64,000 nucleotides of DNA from Paraferrimonas sedimenticola (GTDB taxonomy: Bacteria; Pseudomonadota; Gammaproteobacteria; Enterobacterales; Shewanellaceae): NCBI RefSeq assembly GCF_002282855.1, contig NZ_NRIR01000003.1:1-64000 (forward strand). Reading direction: 5' to 3'. Under the pieces are notes generated by a model, which saw nothing but the letters and a program-made list of their open reading frames with translations, ran no database searches and had not been told where the DNA came from. The position numbers were made by a program, and so were the translations under genes. Positions 5,665 to 14,818 of the stretch are shown here, piece after piece (positions within the stretch are counted from its first letter, which is position 1; every line of letters begins with the position of its first letter).

Positions 5665-8600
5665 TTACGAAACCTCTTGTAGTTTGCCTTTTGAGAACCA
5701 TGAAAACAGAACTGGCAGCACAAAGAGTGTGAGCAACGTAGCGGTTATCAGCCCACCAACAATGACCGTAGCCAAAGGCTTTTGGATCTCCGCTCCAGCC
5801 CCACTAGAAAGCAGCATTGGAATGAGCCCCAAAGCGGAGGTTATGGCGGTCATTAAGACTGGGCGAAGTCGAGACAAAGCGCCATCAAAAACTGCATTTT
5901 CAAGCGAAAACCCGTCTTTTAGTCGTTGATTGATACTTTCAACCATTACAACACCGTTTAATACTGCTACCCCGAACAAGGTAATAAACCCAACGGAACT
6001 CGGCACAGATAAGTATTGGTCAGTTAGCCAAAGAGAGAAAACGCCGCCAACGACGGCTAGTGGCACGTTCACAAGAATCAACATAGCTTGCCCGGCCGAT
6101 GAGAAGGTAAAGTACAACAGCAGTGTTATCAAACCAAGAGATAACGGCACCACGAGTGACAATCGCTGCTGCGCACGTTTCTGGTTCTCGTATTGCCCAC
6201 CGATGTCAATAGAATATCCAGTGGGTAAATCAACCTGTGTTGCGATAACCTCCTGGATATCTTCCACCACGCTGCCCATGTCTCTGCCATACACGTTAGC
6301 TTGGATGACCACTCTACGCTGAACATCATCTCGGCGAACTTGTGGTGGCCCAGATTCTACTGTTACGTCAGCCACATCCCCAAGACGCACCCATGCACCA
6401 GAGGGTGAGAGTATACGAAGTTCGGCGATTTTCTCTCGGTCTTGGCGGAAAGGCTTTGCTAATCGAACGTATATATCATATCTCTCGTTACCATTGATAA
6501 TTTGCCCAGCACTTGCCCCACCTAAGCCATCGCGGACTAACGACATTACGTCTTCAACATCTAAGCCGTATCTTGATAGAGCTCTGCGATTAGGTTTTAC
6601 AACTAATTGTGATTCGCCAGCAATTTGCTCCATGGCAACATCGCGTGTTCCAGCTATTTCCTTAACGGCAGCTTCTATTTCTTGCCCTTTTTGGGCTAAT
6701 ACACCCAAATCCGGACCAAAAAGCTTGATCGCGAGTTGTGCTTTCACCCCAGAGAGTAACTCATCGACTCGAGTGGCGATTGGCTGTGAGAAATTGAATA
6801 GTAGTCCTGGGTGTTGCTCTAACTTGTGCTCCATGAGCTCTTGCAACGCAAAGCGGTTGTTTGCACTTGTCCATTCGTTAATAGGCTTGAGGCCAATATA
6901 AATTTCTATGTTGTTAACGGGCTCGGGATCGCCGCCTATTTCAGCTCGACCAATGCGAGACATAGCGTAAGTCACTTCTGGAAACTCCATTAGCATGGCT
7001 TCAAGTTTCGGGGCGACCTCTAGAGCAGTATCCAGGCTTGAAGATGGAGCTAATGTTACCCTTAGGTTGATGGTGCCTTCTTCTAGTTGTGGCACAAATT
7101 CAGTACCCAACCTTGGAATAACGGCCAACGCTGAGACAATCAGTAACAGCACAGAGCCAACTACAGCTCGTCGATGGCTCAAGGCCCAAGCAAGAACCAC
7201 TCGATACACTTGCTCAAGCGGTCGAAGCACAATACTTTGACGCTCTTTGACGCCAAATTTGAACATGTATGTCGCGAGCGCTGGCACAATCACTAATGCA
7301 ACTGCTAACGCTGCCAACATTGCTAGCATGATACTCACAGCCATGGGTTGAAACAGCTTGGCTTCTACACCCTCAAAGCTAAATAATGGCATGAACACCA
7401 CTAAAATAATGGCGGTAGCAAAGAATATTGGCCGAGCGACCTCCCGACCCGCTGTCTTAAGCTTTTGAGCAATGCCAGCTTTTTTCGCTTCGCTGGGGCT
7501 GAGATTGCTTGGTAAACCACCCGATGTCTCGGCTTCCTTTTTGCTCAAATGCTTGAACATGTTTTCCACCATGACGACTGAACCATCAACCAGCATGCCG
7601 ATAGCAACGGCGAGCCCTCCCAGGGACATCAGGTTGGCTGAGATTCCAAACCAAGCCATTATCATCAATGCTATGCCTATGGAAATAGGGATGGAAATAA
7701 GAACCAGCAACGTTGCTCGCAAATTCATCAGAAACAGCGCCAATATCACCACGATGAGACCGAAGGCTAGTAGCAGAGCATTGACCACAGTCTGCACGGC
7801 TTGTGATATCAGGTCTGCTTGATCATAAAACGCTTCAAAATGGACACCCTCTGGCAACGCTTGGTTGATTCGTTCAACTCGGTTGTTGATTCCATCAATT
7901 GTTGCTTTGGTGTTAGCCCCCATGCGCTTTAGAACGATCCCTGATACAACCTCTCCAAGGTGTTCCACATTACCTTCGTCGGTTCTACGACTCATAGTTA
8001 CGGCACCTTGCCGGATTTCCCCTCCCAAGGATACTTTGGCAATATCGCCGACGGTAACGGTCACACCTTCGATGGTTTTAACCGGCACTTGCCTAAGTTG
8101 CTCAAGCCCCAATTCTCCAGCGGCGACCCAGCCTGTCCCTCTGATAACAAGCTGTTCTTGCCCGCGGTTCATGTACCAGCCACCAACATTGCTGTTGTTG
8201 CGTTGGAGCGCAGAGATAATGTCATTTTGCGAAAGCTCGTAGGCGAGGAGTAAGGCAGGGTTAAGGTTGACTTGGTACTGCTTGACTTCTCCGCCGAATG
8301 ATAGGATTTCTGTAACACCTTCCGCTGGGACGAGTAGCAGTTTCACAACCCAGTCATTTAGGCTTCGTAACGCCATTGCATCAAAGCCTGAATCAGCATC
8401 GGCTACCAATAGATACTGATAAACCTGCCCTAAACCTGAAGTATTTGGTCCCATTTCAGGAGTTCCTACCCCTTCAGGAATCAATTCTTTCGCAGCTTGC
8501 AGCCTTTCAAACACGAGCTGGCGAGCAAAGTAAATATCGGTGCCCTCTTCAAATACGACGGTAATCCCCGACAACCCAGTTTTTGAGATGGATCGTACCT

Positions 8601-8841
8601 CTTTAACATCGGGTAGCGCATACATCACCGCTTCAATAGGGTAAGTAATGAGCTGCTCGACTTCTTCAGCGGCTAGGCCTGGAGCTTCGGTATTAATAGA
8701 CACTTGGACGTTGGTGACGTCTGGGAAAGCGTCTAAATTCAGCTTAGGGATTAAAAAGGCCGAGCTAACGACAAGCACAGCCAGAGCGATTATGACCAGC
8801 AACCTGTTGGCCACCGCCCAATCAACAATTCGATTAAACAT
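5665..8841 (-). CDS. czcA: Heavy-metal RND efflux pump, inner-membrane subunit (CzcA/CusA family)
   Basis: 1058 aa, the usual length of heavy-metal efflux RND proteins. These trimeric proton antiporters export metal cations with a periplasmic adaptor and an outer-membrane channel. The start MFNRIVDWAVANRLLVI is typical, followed by the porter-domain signature LDAFPDVTNVQVSINTEAPG. Transmembrane helix 4 carries AIGMLVDGSVVMVEN (about residues 408-422): it has the VDG seen in Zn/Co/Cd pumps but AIG rather than DFG, so the metal cannot be assigned by motif. It is the last gene of a czcI-czcC-czcB-czcA operon, 15 bp after czcB. Confidence 0.93.
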   Translation of the reverse strand: MFNRIVDWAVANRLLVIIALAVLVVSSAFLIPKLNLDAFPDVTNVQVSINTEAPGLAAEEVEQLITYPIEAVMYALPDVKEVRSISKTGLSGITVVFEEGTDIYFARQLVFERLQAAKELIPEGVGTPEMGPNTSGLGQVYQYLLVADADSGFDAMALRSLNDWVVKLLLVPAEGVTEILSFGGEVKQYQVNLNPALLLAYELSQNDIISALQRNNSNVGGWYMNRGQEQLVIRGTGWVAAGELGLEQLRQVPVKTIEGVTVTVGDIAKVSLGGEIRQGAVTMSRRTDEGNVEHLGEVVSGIVLKRMGANTKATIDGINNRVERINQALPEGVHFEAFYDQADLISQAVQTVVNALLLAFGLIVVILALFLMNLRATLLVLISIPISIGIALMIMAWFGISANLMSLGGLAVAIGMLVDGSVVMVENMFKHLSKKEAETSGGLPSNLSPSEAKKAGIAQKLKTAGREVARPIFFATAIILVVFMPLFSFEGVEAKLFQPMAVSIMLAMLAALAVALVIVPALATYMFKFGVKERQSIVLRPLEQVYRVVLAWALSHRRAVVGSVLLLIVSALAVIPRLGTEFVPQLEEGTINLRVTLAPSSSLDTALEVAPKLEAMLMEFPEVTYAMSRIGRAEIGGDPEPVNNIEIYIGLKPINEWTSANNRFALQELMEHKLEQHPGLLFNFSQPIATRVDELLSGVKAQLAIKLFGPDLGVLAQKGQEIEAAVKEIAGTRDVAMEQIAGESQLVVKPNRRALSRYGLDVEDVMSLVRDGLGGASAGQIINGNERYDIYVRLAKPFRQDREKIAELRILSPSGAWVRLGDVADVTVESGPPQVRRDDVQRRVVIQANVYGRDMGSVVEDIQEVIATQVDLPTGYSIDIGGQYENQKRAQQRLSLVVPLSLGLITLLLYFTFSSAGQAMLILVNVPLAVVGGVFSLWLTDQYLSVPSSVGFITLFGVAVLNGVVMVESINQRLKDGFSLENAVFDGALSRLRPVLMTAITSALGLIPMLLSSGAGAEIQKPLATVIVGGLITATLLTLFVLPVLFSWFSKGKLQEVS

Positions 8842-8856
8842 TGGAACTCCGATCGC

Positions 8857-10128
8857 TTAGTGGTTGTGAGGGTCAAAACCGCCTTTGGCGATTTGTGAAG
8901 CAACGAAAAATGCACCTTCTGTGACGACTCTTGTACCCGGCTCAATTCCAATAATCTCACGCACATCGCCGTAGGATTGTCCCAATTCGACCTCTATTGG
9001 GTTGAACTCTCCCGGATGGTCTTCGACAAATACGGTCCAGTCGCCATGCTCATCACGGATCAATGCCGATTCTGGTACAGCAATTACCGAATGTTCTGAC
9101 TTAACATTGAAAAACACTTCAGCAAATTGCCCAGGATGAAGTTGATGTGAAACGTTATCGACTAGCAGCCGTACAAGACGGGTTCGCGTGACGGGGTCGA
9201 TGGTGTGAGCTTCTTGAGAAATTACAGCATCTAACCGAATGTCAGCACTTCGGACTTCCGCTTTTTCGCCAGCTTTTAAAGACAGGCGTAGGTTTGGCGG
9301 TAAATGAGCTTCTACCCAAAGTTTCTTTTCGTCGGCAATGAGAATCAAGGAATCGCCAGCTTCAATGCGTTGACCTTGCTCGAATTCATCTGCAAGCACG
9401 GAGCCATCGATTTCAGCGCGAAGAGTATACTCTCCTAAGGACGCTGTGCTCTGAGATTTAAGATTCTCGAAGTCATCTTCCGTTAGCCCAATTGCCAACA
9501 ATGTTGCTTCAATTGCCTCTAGATTCGATTTTGCCTCAACATATCGCTGAGCGCCGACAGTTTTTTGCCCCAACGATTTAACCCGTTTCCAATCAGGCCA
9601 TAACTTTCGGAATTCGGCTTGGGCATTTGCAACGCTCTCACTGAAAAGCGTCACAAGGGCTTGGCCTTTTTTGACGTGCTCTCCTAGGCCGATGTGGCGT
9701 TTTAGCACAACAGAGGGAACTCTGGGAGATACTCTATAGCTTGCATATCCGTTTGTAAGAATTTCCCCAGGGGCATAAAGCTGATAATCGATTTCTTGAA
9801 GTGAAAGAGTTTCGACAACAATGTCAGCCTGCGTCATTTGGTTTGGCGCCAGGGTTACAGCGCCATCGTGCCCATGCTCATCGCGTTCAATATGGGGCTC
9901 CACTTCGCCGCTAGTAGTCGGAGTGTCGTGCTTATGCCCGCTATGGGCATGTTCCTTTTCTCCTTCATTGTTTTGTTCGTGAGTCTCACTATGATGCTCG
10001 TGAGCCTCGCTGTGATGTTCGTGATTGCTGGCTTTAGGAGACGTGTGACTGTGTAGTCTTTCCGATGCTATTCCAGCCGGCGAGTTCAGCAGTCCAGCAA
10101 TCAAAAAGGCGATAAATTTCTTGTTCAT
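8857..10128 (-). CDS. czcB: RND efflux periplasmic adaptor, CzcB-like
   Basis: 423 aa membrane-fusion protein linking the RND pump to the outer-membrane channel. It has a signal peptide (residues 1-22) and a very His-rich segment (about 25-90; repeated EHHSE motifs and HAHSGHKHD) likely to bind metal. Lipoyl/barrel-sandwich halves follow (RHIGLGEHVKKGQALVTL; LRAEIDGSVLADEFEQGQRI), then the beta-barrel and membrane-proximal domain, ending FDPHNH. The His-rich N terminus resembles CzcB more than CusB. It lies between czcC and czcA with short gaps of 16 and 15 bp, so the three genes are surely cotranscribed. Confidence 0.92.
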   Translation of the reverse strand: MNKKFIAFLIAGLLNSPAGIASERLHSHTSPKASNHEHHSEAHEHHSETHEQNNEGEKEHAHSGHKHDTPTTSGEVEPHIERDEHGHDGAVTLAPNQMTQADIVVETLSLQEIDYQLYAPGEILTNGYASYRVSPRVPSVVLKRHIGLGEHVKKGQALVTLFSESVANAQAEFRKLWPDWKRVKSLGQKTVGAQRYVEAKSNLEAIEATLLAIGLTEDDFENLKSQSTASLGEYTLRAEIDGSVLADEFEQGQRIEAGDSLILIADEKKLWVEAHLPPNLRLSLKAGEKAEVRSADIRLDAVISQEAHTIDPVTRTRLVRLLVDNVSHQLHPGQFAEVFFNVKSEHSVIAVPESALIRDEHGDWTVFVEDHPGEFNPIEVELGQSYGDVREIIGIEPGTRVVTEGAFFVASQIAKGGFDPHNH

Positions 10129-10144
10129 TGATTTGGTCCTAGGC

Positions 10145-11398
10145 TTAGTTTTTGGGCTGAATGATGGTGCTCAGCAAACCTGATTGATAAAGTGCTTGTG
10201 TTAGCGCAAGCTGTGCCTGTTTCTCTAGCTCTATACCCGCTAGGAGACTCTCAGTGCGTTGATTCAGCGCCAATAAATAATCAGAAGTAGAGATGTCTCC
10301 ACTTTGCCACTGGCGTTTCAATAACTGTTCGCTATTTTCGGCTCTATCTGCTGACAGTGCTTTCCACGAGTTAAGGTGGTGCTGATAACGTTGCCAAGTC
10401 CCTCGTGCAACCTGCCAATCAACCCGCTGCTTTCGAAAAGTCGCTATCCAGTTAGCCTCTGCTTCGAGCTCCATACTCTTCGCTGCTCGATTTTCCGCAC
10501 TGAAGTTATTTCTGACGTGAAGAGGAACGGAAACCGACAGACCGACTAGATTTGCTCCTCCATCTCGACCTGCATTAATCCCAATCGTTGGATCTGGCTT
10601 TGACGCTCTACGGGCTGATTCGGTATTTTCTTTCATTGAATGCCAGATAGCTTCTGAGCTAGCTACCAAGGGATGTTGCCTTAGTTTTTCATCGCTAGCC
10701 GCTGGAATCGCGGAGGGCCAAAATGTCTCGGGCAAGCCGCCTTTCGAGCGTGTCCAGTGGGGAAGCAACTCTAGAAGGCGAGTCTCGGCTCGCATAAGAC
10801 TGGATTCGATTTCAGCGACTTGGGCGATTTGCTGTGATAGCGACAAAAAGGTTAGTTCAGCATCTACAGCGCTGAGATCACCGGACTTTTGCCTTGCGTC
10901 AACCAAATCCAGCATGGAGTTAAGTTGCTGCCGCTGAGATTGGGCGATGCTGGCTGCCTGGTCGGCGGTTTGCCATTCTATCAAAGCTGTAAGGACTTCC
11001 TCGCTCTTATTAAGCACTTCCTGCTTAAACATGTTCATGGCTGCAGTTTTTAGGTGAGCAGCTTGATTGGCGTTAACAGCTCTCCGGTTCCACAGATCGA
11101 TGGTTTGCTCTACCCCAACCGCATAGTTGTTTTCATCACCTTTTCGATCGGCTTCAAGAGATAGTTCTGGGTTGTAGATAGGTTGACTAATAGCTTCCGC
11201 ATTAGCATTAGAACCGTGCCAACGCTCTTTCGCAGCCAGCACGTCTGGATGTTGATTAATTTGGATGGCTAGCCAGTCGCTCCAATCATCAGCTAGCACC
11301 TGTGGGCTGAGCGCGAAAGAGCAGAGAAAGCCAAGTGAAAAAAATCGCACTGCTTTGGGCAGGCATTTAAAATTTATGTTCGTCATTGTTTTGACCAA
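10145..11398 (-). CDS. czcC: RND efflux outer-membrane channel, CzcC-like (TolC superfamily)
   Basis: 417 aa outer-membrane efflux protein. An N-terminal signal (PKAVRFFSLGFLCSFALSPQVLA) is followed by two OEP repeats rich in long amphipathic helices, for example ERWHGSNANAEAISQPIYNP with LSLEADRKGD, and the C-terminal SGDISTSDYLLALNQRTESLLAGIE. It is expected to trimerise as the exit duct of the CzcA-CzcB pump. ATG 11398 begins MVKTMTNINF; the second Met is also possible. It follows the czcI-like gene by about 70 bp. Confidence 0.9.
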   Translation of the reverse strand: MVKTMTNINFKCLPKAVRFFSLGFLCSFALSPQVLADDWSDWLAIQINQHPDVLAAKERWHGSNANAEAISQPIYNPELSLEADRKGDENNYAVGVEQTIDLWNRRAVNANQAAHLKTAAMNMFKQEVLNKSEEVLTALIEWQTADQAASIAQSQRQQLNSMLDLVDARQKSGDLSAVDAELTFLSLSQQIAQVAEIESSLMRAETRLLELLPHWTRSKGGLPETFWPSAIPAASDEKLRQHPLVASSEAIWHSMKENTESARRASKPDPTIGINAGRDGGANLVGLSVSVPLHVRNNFSAENRAAKSMELEAEANWIATFRKQRVDWQVARGTWQRYQHHLNSWKALSADRAENSEQLLKRQWQSGDISTSDYLLALNQRTESLLAGIELEKQAQLALTQALYQSGLLSTIIQPKN

Positions 11399-11466
11399 GC
11401 ATTGAAAATCATTGACTCGCAGCGGCTATTCAGCACTGCGGGCTTAAATAAAAATGAAGAGGCTTG

Positions 11467-11835
11467 CTACGCTATTGGAGGGCGAAATAACGAAATAGGT
11501 TGGTAATTAATGTGGCTAGATGAAAAGCCTGTCGGTGTTTCTGATGTCGACAAATTTGAAGGTGTTAGAGTAGCGACGATAGCGGCAGAGGTATGGCCAT
11601 GACAATGCCCACACTCATGACAATCATCCGCCGGATGCTCAAGGTTTGTATCCTTGATACCTGACTCTGTATTCCTCGTGGAACCAGCAGACTCGGCGCC
11701 TTCTACATGGCTATGGCTTGATAGATAGTGCTCAGTATCTGACTGATGAGGCTCGTAAGAAAGTGCAACAGCAAAGCCTGACTGTAGAACAACCAGTAAT
11801 GCTAATATCGTTACAAAATACTTACGAAACAACAA
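11467..11835 (-). CDS. CzcI-like small exported metal-binding protein
   Basis: About 120 aa. A signal sequence (KYFVTILALLVVLQSGFAVA) is followed by a His/Asp/Cys-rich region with DDCHECGHCHGH and a C-terminal ISLFRPPIA. The size, the Cys-His cluster before a hydrophobic stretch and the RPP-type ending match CzcI/NccI-like proteins, which precede czcC in Cupriavidus and are thought to modulate pump expression or metal delivery. The frame is open to 11886, but that TTG overlaps a good promoter (TTGATT, 16 bp, TATATT), so a later TTG near 11835 is my uncertain choice. Confidence 0.65.
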   Translation of the reverse strand: MLFRKYFVTILALLVVLQSGFAVALSYEPHQSDTEHYLSSHSHVEGAESAGSTRNTESGIKDTNLEHPADDCHECGHCHGHTSAAIVATLTPSNLSTSETPTGFSSSHINYQPISLFRPPIA

Positions 11836-11866
11836 ACGACAATCCGTTGGGCTATCTGAGAAGAAT

Positions 11867-11905
11867 CGAAAATATACCAAAGACAAATATTAAATCAACT
11901 TTGCC
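11867..11905 (-). promoter_or_regulatory. Candidate promoter of the czcICBA operon
   Basis: On the minus strand TTGATT and TATATT are separated by 16 bp just upstream of the preferred czcI-like start. There is no MerR-type palindrome here. The only palindrome nearby, GGTTGACTCAACC at 11952-11964, is upstream of the -35 and of unknown role. Confidence 0.4.
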
Positions 11906-11951
11906 TTATGTTATTCGTGATCTAACAGCGCTACGCGTTCAATAGGCCTTA

Positions 11952-11964
11952 GGTTGACTCAACC
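11952..11964. promoter_or_regulatory. 13-bp palindrome in the divergent czcI / His-Cys-rich gene spacer
   Basis: GGTTGA C TCAACC is a perfect 6+1+6 inverted repeat in the roughly 350-bp spacer between two oppositely oriented genes for exported metal-binding proteins. It is a candidate operator; no known consensus is matched. Nothing else was seen in the spacer. Confidence 0.3.
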
Positions 11965-12185
11965 GTATTCGTACTCGTCAAAGAAACGAGCGCTGTATTG
12001 TTGCTAACCAATCCTCAGCTAGGAGTCATAAACAAACTCAATTGCACACAACCATGTGACGTAGCGCAAGCCAATTAGACAAGTTAGATGTTGTTCTAAT
12101 TTTGAGCCTGAAAATCCTTAACTAGGTAGCTATTTGCTTGAGTTTGCTGATAGGTTGCAAGCACTAAAAAAATATCCATATCGCC

Positions 12186-12605
12186 ATGCGCTTATTCCTT
12201 GCAATATCAATGATGCTTATTTTGTTGTTGCCGAGCTCGGATAGCCTAGGTATGCAAGTTCATTCCAGTCCGAAAGATGCTACCAGCGGCATTCATACGA
12301 TGGATGATGCGGCTGGTTGCAAACATCACGCCTCTTCGGAAAACGAACATATCAACGAGCAGGATGACCATTGCTGCTCTCACCACTCCGATTCAACAAC
12401 CCACGCGGCAGAGACCCACAGACCCTGTTGTGATTCATGCGACAACTGTGAACACTGCGATTTTCACTTTAATTCAGCGGTCATTGTTCGCGCCGACATC
12501 ACGCCAGCGTCCAACTACAAAAACAATTTTACGTGTAGCGGTAACCAGCGCTGTAGCTCTTTGTTATGGGCGCCACTAATTCCTCCTCCAATTCACTTTC
12601 AATAA
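12186..12605 (+). CDS. Small exported His/Cys-rich metal-binding protein (CzcI/DUF2946-like)
   Basis: 139 aa. A signal sequence (residues 1-20, MRLFLAISMMLILLLP) is followed by a strongly metal-binding segment: AGCKHHASSEN, DDHCCSHHSD, then RPCCDSCDNCEHCDFHF, and a C-terminal LWAPLIPPPIHFQ. The layout (signal, Cys/His cluster, hydrophobic strand, Pro-rich end) parallels the CzcI-like protein encoded divergently at 11467-11835. I infer periplasmic metal sequestration or sensing. No clear ribosome site precedes ATG 12186, so the start is uncertain. Confidence 0.65.
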   Translation: MRLFLAISMMLILLLPSSDSLGMQVHSSPKDATSGIHTMDDAAGCKHHASSENEHINEQDDHCCSHHSDSTTHAAETHRPCCDSCDNCEHCDFHFNSAVIVRADITPASNYKNNFTCSGNQRCSSLLWAPLIPPPIHFQ

Positions 12606-12712
12606 TCCAATTTAAGCCGAGCCAGACACTCGCACTGATGCACTTAAGTATCTCTTTTTATAGAAAGTTTTATTGTTGAATGCTGACAATGGTTCAGCAG
12701 AGGAAGTTTATT

Positions 12713-13333
12713 ATGTTTCGCAAGTCTTTAATTAAATCCGTTCTAACCTCTTTGTTATTGGTTTTACCTGCCTCAAATGTCGCCGCTAGCCAGAGCGAGC
12801 TTAAGAGTTTTGCTGAGCTTGATCATCAGGCAGCGGTTAAGCAAGCGCACCAATGGTATAAAAACGATCAAGGGATCGTGGTAAAAGTCATGCCCAACGA
12901 AGTGGTTGCAACCCAAACTAGCAGCAAGCAAAGCGCCTCTGTGGCGATCCCCAAGGACCAGTTCTATCTGTCCATCGCCCCATGGATCAACTACACCCAC
13001 CCTTGCACCTATCACGTACCCACAGGTTGTACCGGCGAGCTGATTCAGCAAAAGATGCACATGAGCGCAGTTGATATGGAAAGCGGCGAAGAAATACTGA
13101 ACCAAATGATTACCACCCAACACGATGGATTCATTGATTTTTGGGTGCCACGCAATCGCCGCCTTGAATTCACCTTCCACCACGGAGACGCCAACGGCGT
13201 TTATCGAGAGGCTAAAGAGGTACTGTCTACCTTTGGCGACGCTCGAACTTGCATCACTACGATGCAACTCAAATCCATGAAAACCGGTCACTCCAAGACT
13301 TCAAAGCACTCGGGTCATAAAGGCCACCACTAG
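12713..13333 (+). CDS. cueP: CueP-like periplasmic copper-binding protein
   Basis: 206 aa. The signal peptide ends VAASQSE (near residue 26). The core matches CueP of Salmonella: FYLSIAPWINYTHPCTYHV, PTGCTGELIQ, DGFIDFWVPRN and the C-terminal TCITTMQLK, which holds the third conserved Cys. CueP binds copper in the periplasm and passes it to superoxide dismutase. This protein has an extra His/Lys-rich tail (KHSGHKGHH). The frame opens at 12680, but ATG 12713 has AGGAAG at 12701-12706 and starts the signal peptide. Its presence widens the metal range of the island from Zn/Cd/Co to copper. Confidence 0.85.
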   Translation: MFRKSLIKSVLTSLLLVLPASNVAASQSELKSFAELDHQAAVKQAHQWYKNDQGIVVKVMPNEVVATQTSSKQSASVAIPKDQFYLSIAPWINYTHPCTYHVPTGCTGELIQQKMHMSAVDMESGEEILNQMITTQHDGFIDFWVPRNRRLEFTFHHGDANGVYREAKEVLSTFGDARTCITTMQLKSMKTGHSKTSKHSGHKGHH

Positions 13334-13440
13334 GCTCGCTAGCCCTTGGCGTTGCATAACGCAACTTTTGCTACGCCGAGCTTACAAACTGTAAACAAAC
13401 TGATCTAGCGCAATATTAGCGTCAGCTAAAGGCGTAAAAT

Positions 13441-13459
13441 AACCCCTCTCGATGGGGTT
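13441..13459 (+). promoter_or_regulatory. 5'-leader hairpin before the DUF4382 gene
   Basis: AACCCC and GGGGTT flank a 7-nt loop, ending about 15 bp before the GTG start and next to its TAGGAGAA ribosome site. There is no T-run, so it is more likely an mRNA leader structure than a terminator. Confidence 0.3.
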
Positions 13460-13474
13460 CTTAGGAGAATTATC

Positions 13475-14470
13475 GTGAAGAAGTTATTGGTAAGTGTGGC
13501 AGTTCTTAGCCTGCTACAAGGTTGTGGCTCAGAGAGCTCCAACAATGAATTACCCGAGATATCAAAGGGCACTCTGTCCATAGGCATCTCAGATAGCCCA
13601 ATGCACTCAATGCAAAAAGTTCAGTTGGAGTTTTATCGATTCCATTATACGGATGCTAACGGCATTGAACACCAACACCAAATGTCCGACGTGCAGATGA
13701 ACTTGATGGATTATCGCGGTATGGATCGGCACATGGTGATTGACCAGCTGAATTTACCTGCAGGTCAATACCACAACGGCTATTTTGAAATGGTAGAAGG
13801 CGATGGCAACCAAGGCTGCTATGTGGACAATGGCACGGGTCGGCACGGACTACACCTAGAAAATGGCCGTATACACCTTGGCGATTTCGAAGTGAAAGCC
13901 GGCGGCCATCAGCGCATGACCATCGAAATGGATTTATACCGTGGACTGCACGGTAGCGATCAACATCACCAGGGCTATCATTTCCATCAAGACGCCTCCT
14001 ACAGCGTTGCCGATAATCACATGGGCCACCTGATCGGCGAAGTTGACCCTCAGTGGGTTGAAGATTGCGAAACCAAGAATGCGGCTAATGGGGCTGTCGA
14101 TGGCAACTTCGGCCACATGGCCTACCTCTATCCGGCAGAAGTGAACACCATTGAAGCCATGGCAGACATCAGTGGCAAGCGAGATGATGGCCGCATTGCA
14201 CCGATTGCCACCGCACCTTTGTTTCAAGACCACAATGACGACTGGCACTTCCACATGGGATTCTTGCCCAAAGGCGAGTACCGAGTTGGTTACACTTGCT
14301 TAGCCCACTTAGACGACGCCAGTGTCGATGATATTGCAACCGGTCGATTTGAGATGGAGCAAGATGCTGGCTCGGTGGTGGTTAATACCGGCGAAAACGG
14401 CGGCCATCAAAATGTAATGACCTGTGGCAATGGACACCGAGGCGGTGGCCATGGGGGACATGGGGGGTAA
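13475..14470 (+). CDS. DUF4382-like lipoprotein, His-rich
   Basis: 331 aa. GTG start with TAGGAGAA upstream; the lipobox LLQGC lies near residue 17. The region SKGTLSIGISDSPMHSMQKVQLEFYRF with LDQLNLPAGQYHNGY-like text is the DUF4382 pattern of Shewanella-type outer lipoproteins. It is exceptionally His-rich (HQHQM, GSDQHHQGYHFHQD, DDWHFHMGF) and ends in a GGGHGGHGG tail. I infer metal binding at the cell surface or in the periplasm, supported by the neighbours cueP and dmeF. It could be a structural homologue with another role. Four further Cys residues may form disulfides. Confidence 0.7.
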   Translation: MKKLLVSVAVLSLLQGCGSESSNNELPEISKGTLSIGISDSPMHSMQKVQLEFYRFHYTDANGIEHQHQMSDVQMNLMDYRGMDRHMVIDQLNLPAGQYHNGYFEMVEGDGNQGCYVDNGTGRHGLHLENGRIHLGDFEVKAGGHQRMTIEMDLYRGLHGSDQHHQGYHFHQDASYSVADNHMGHLIGEVDPQWVEDCETKNAANGAVDGNFGHMAYLYPAEVNTIEAMADISGKRDDGRIAPIATAPLFQDHNDDWHFHMGFLPKGEYRVGYTCLAHLDDASVDDIATGRFEMEQDAGSVVVNTGENGGHQNVMTCGNGHRGGGHGGHGG

Positions 14471-14818
14471 ATAACCTTGCATTGGGGCAGGCTTTAGCTT
14501 GCCTCTTCTCTTTTGGAAGCCAGTTTATACCTATTCACTCTGGAATTGTGTCTAGCAGGTAACAGCAAAAGAGTTGTTCAGTGGTAAAGGACAACGTTAC
14601 GGTGCCAAATCGCTCCCAACTTCAAGTCTAGGCGGAATCTACCGATCGCCGCCTTATTAGCTTTAGATACAATATTTAAGGCATATCCAGTCATACAGCC
14701 GCAGCAGGAGTAGCTAGGTTTTAGTTTTAGCCGCCACGAGATGTGACTTCACTCAATGTTCTTGAGTTTCTGTAGCGATACAATCGCTAAAACATTAATC
14801 ACACTCATTATCAATCCC
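14471..14818. other. Intergenic region before dmeF
   Basis: About 350 bp with no supportable gene. A weak hairpin (GGCAGG...CTTGCC, 14486-14503) followed by TCTTCTCTTTT may terminate the DUF4382 transcript. No clear operator for dmeF was identified. Confidence 0.4.

Noticed and set aside
5576-8860. Long plus-strand ORFs inside czcA
   Set aside because: Antisense shadows of a clear RND pump gene; composition is Ser/Thr-rich nonsense typical of such shadows.
14790-14818. Fur-box-like sequence just before dmeF (CATTATCAAT region)
   Set aside because: Only one half resembles the consensus; too weak to call.
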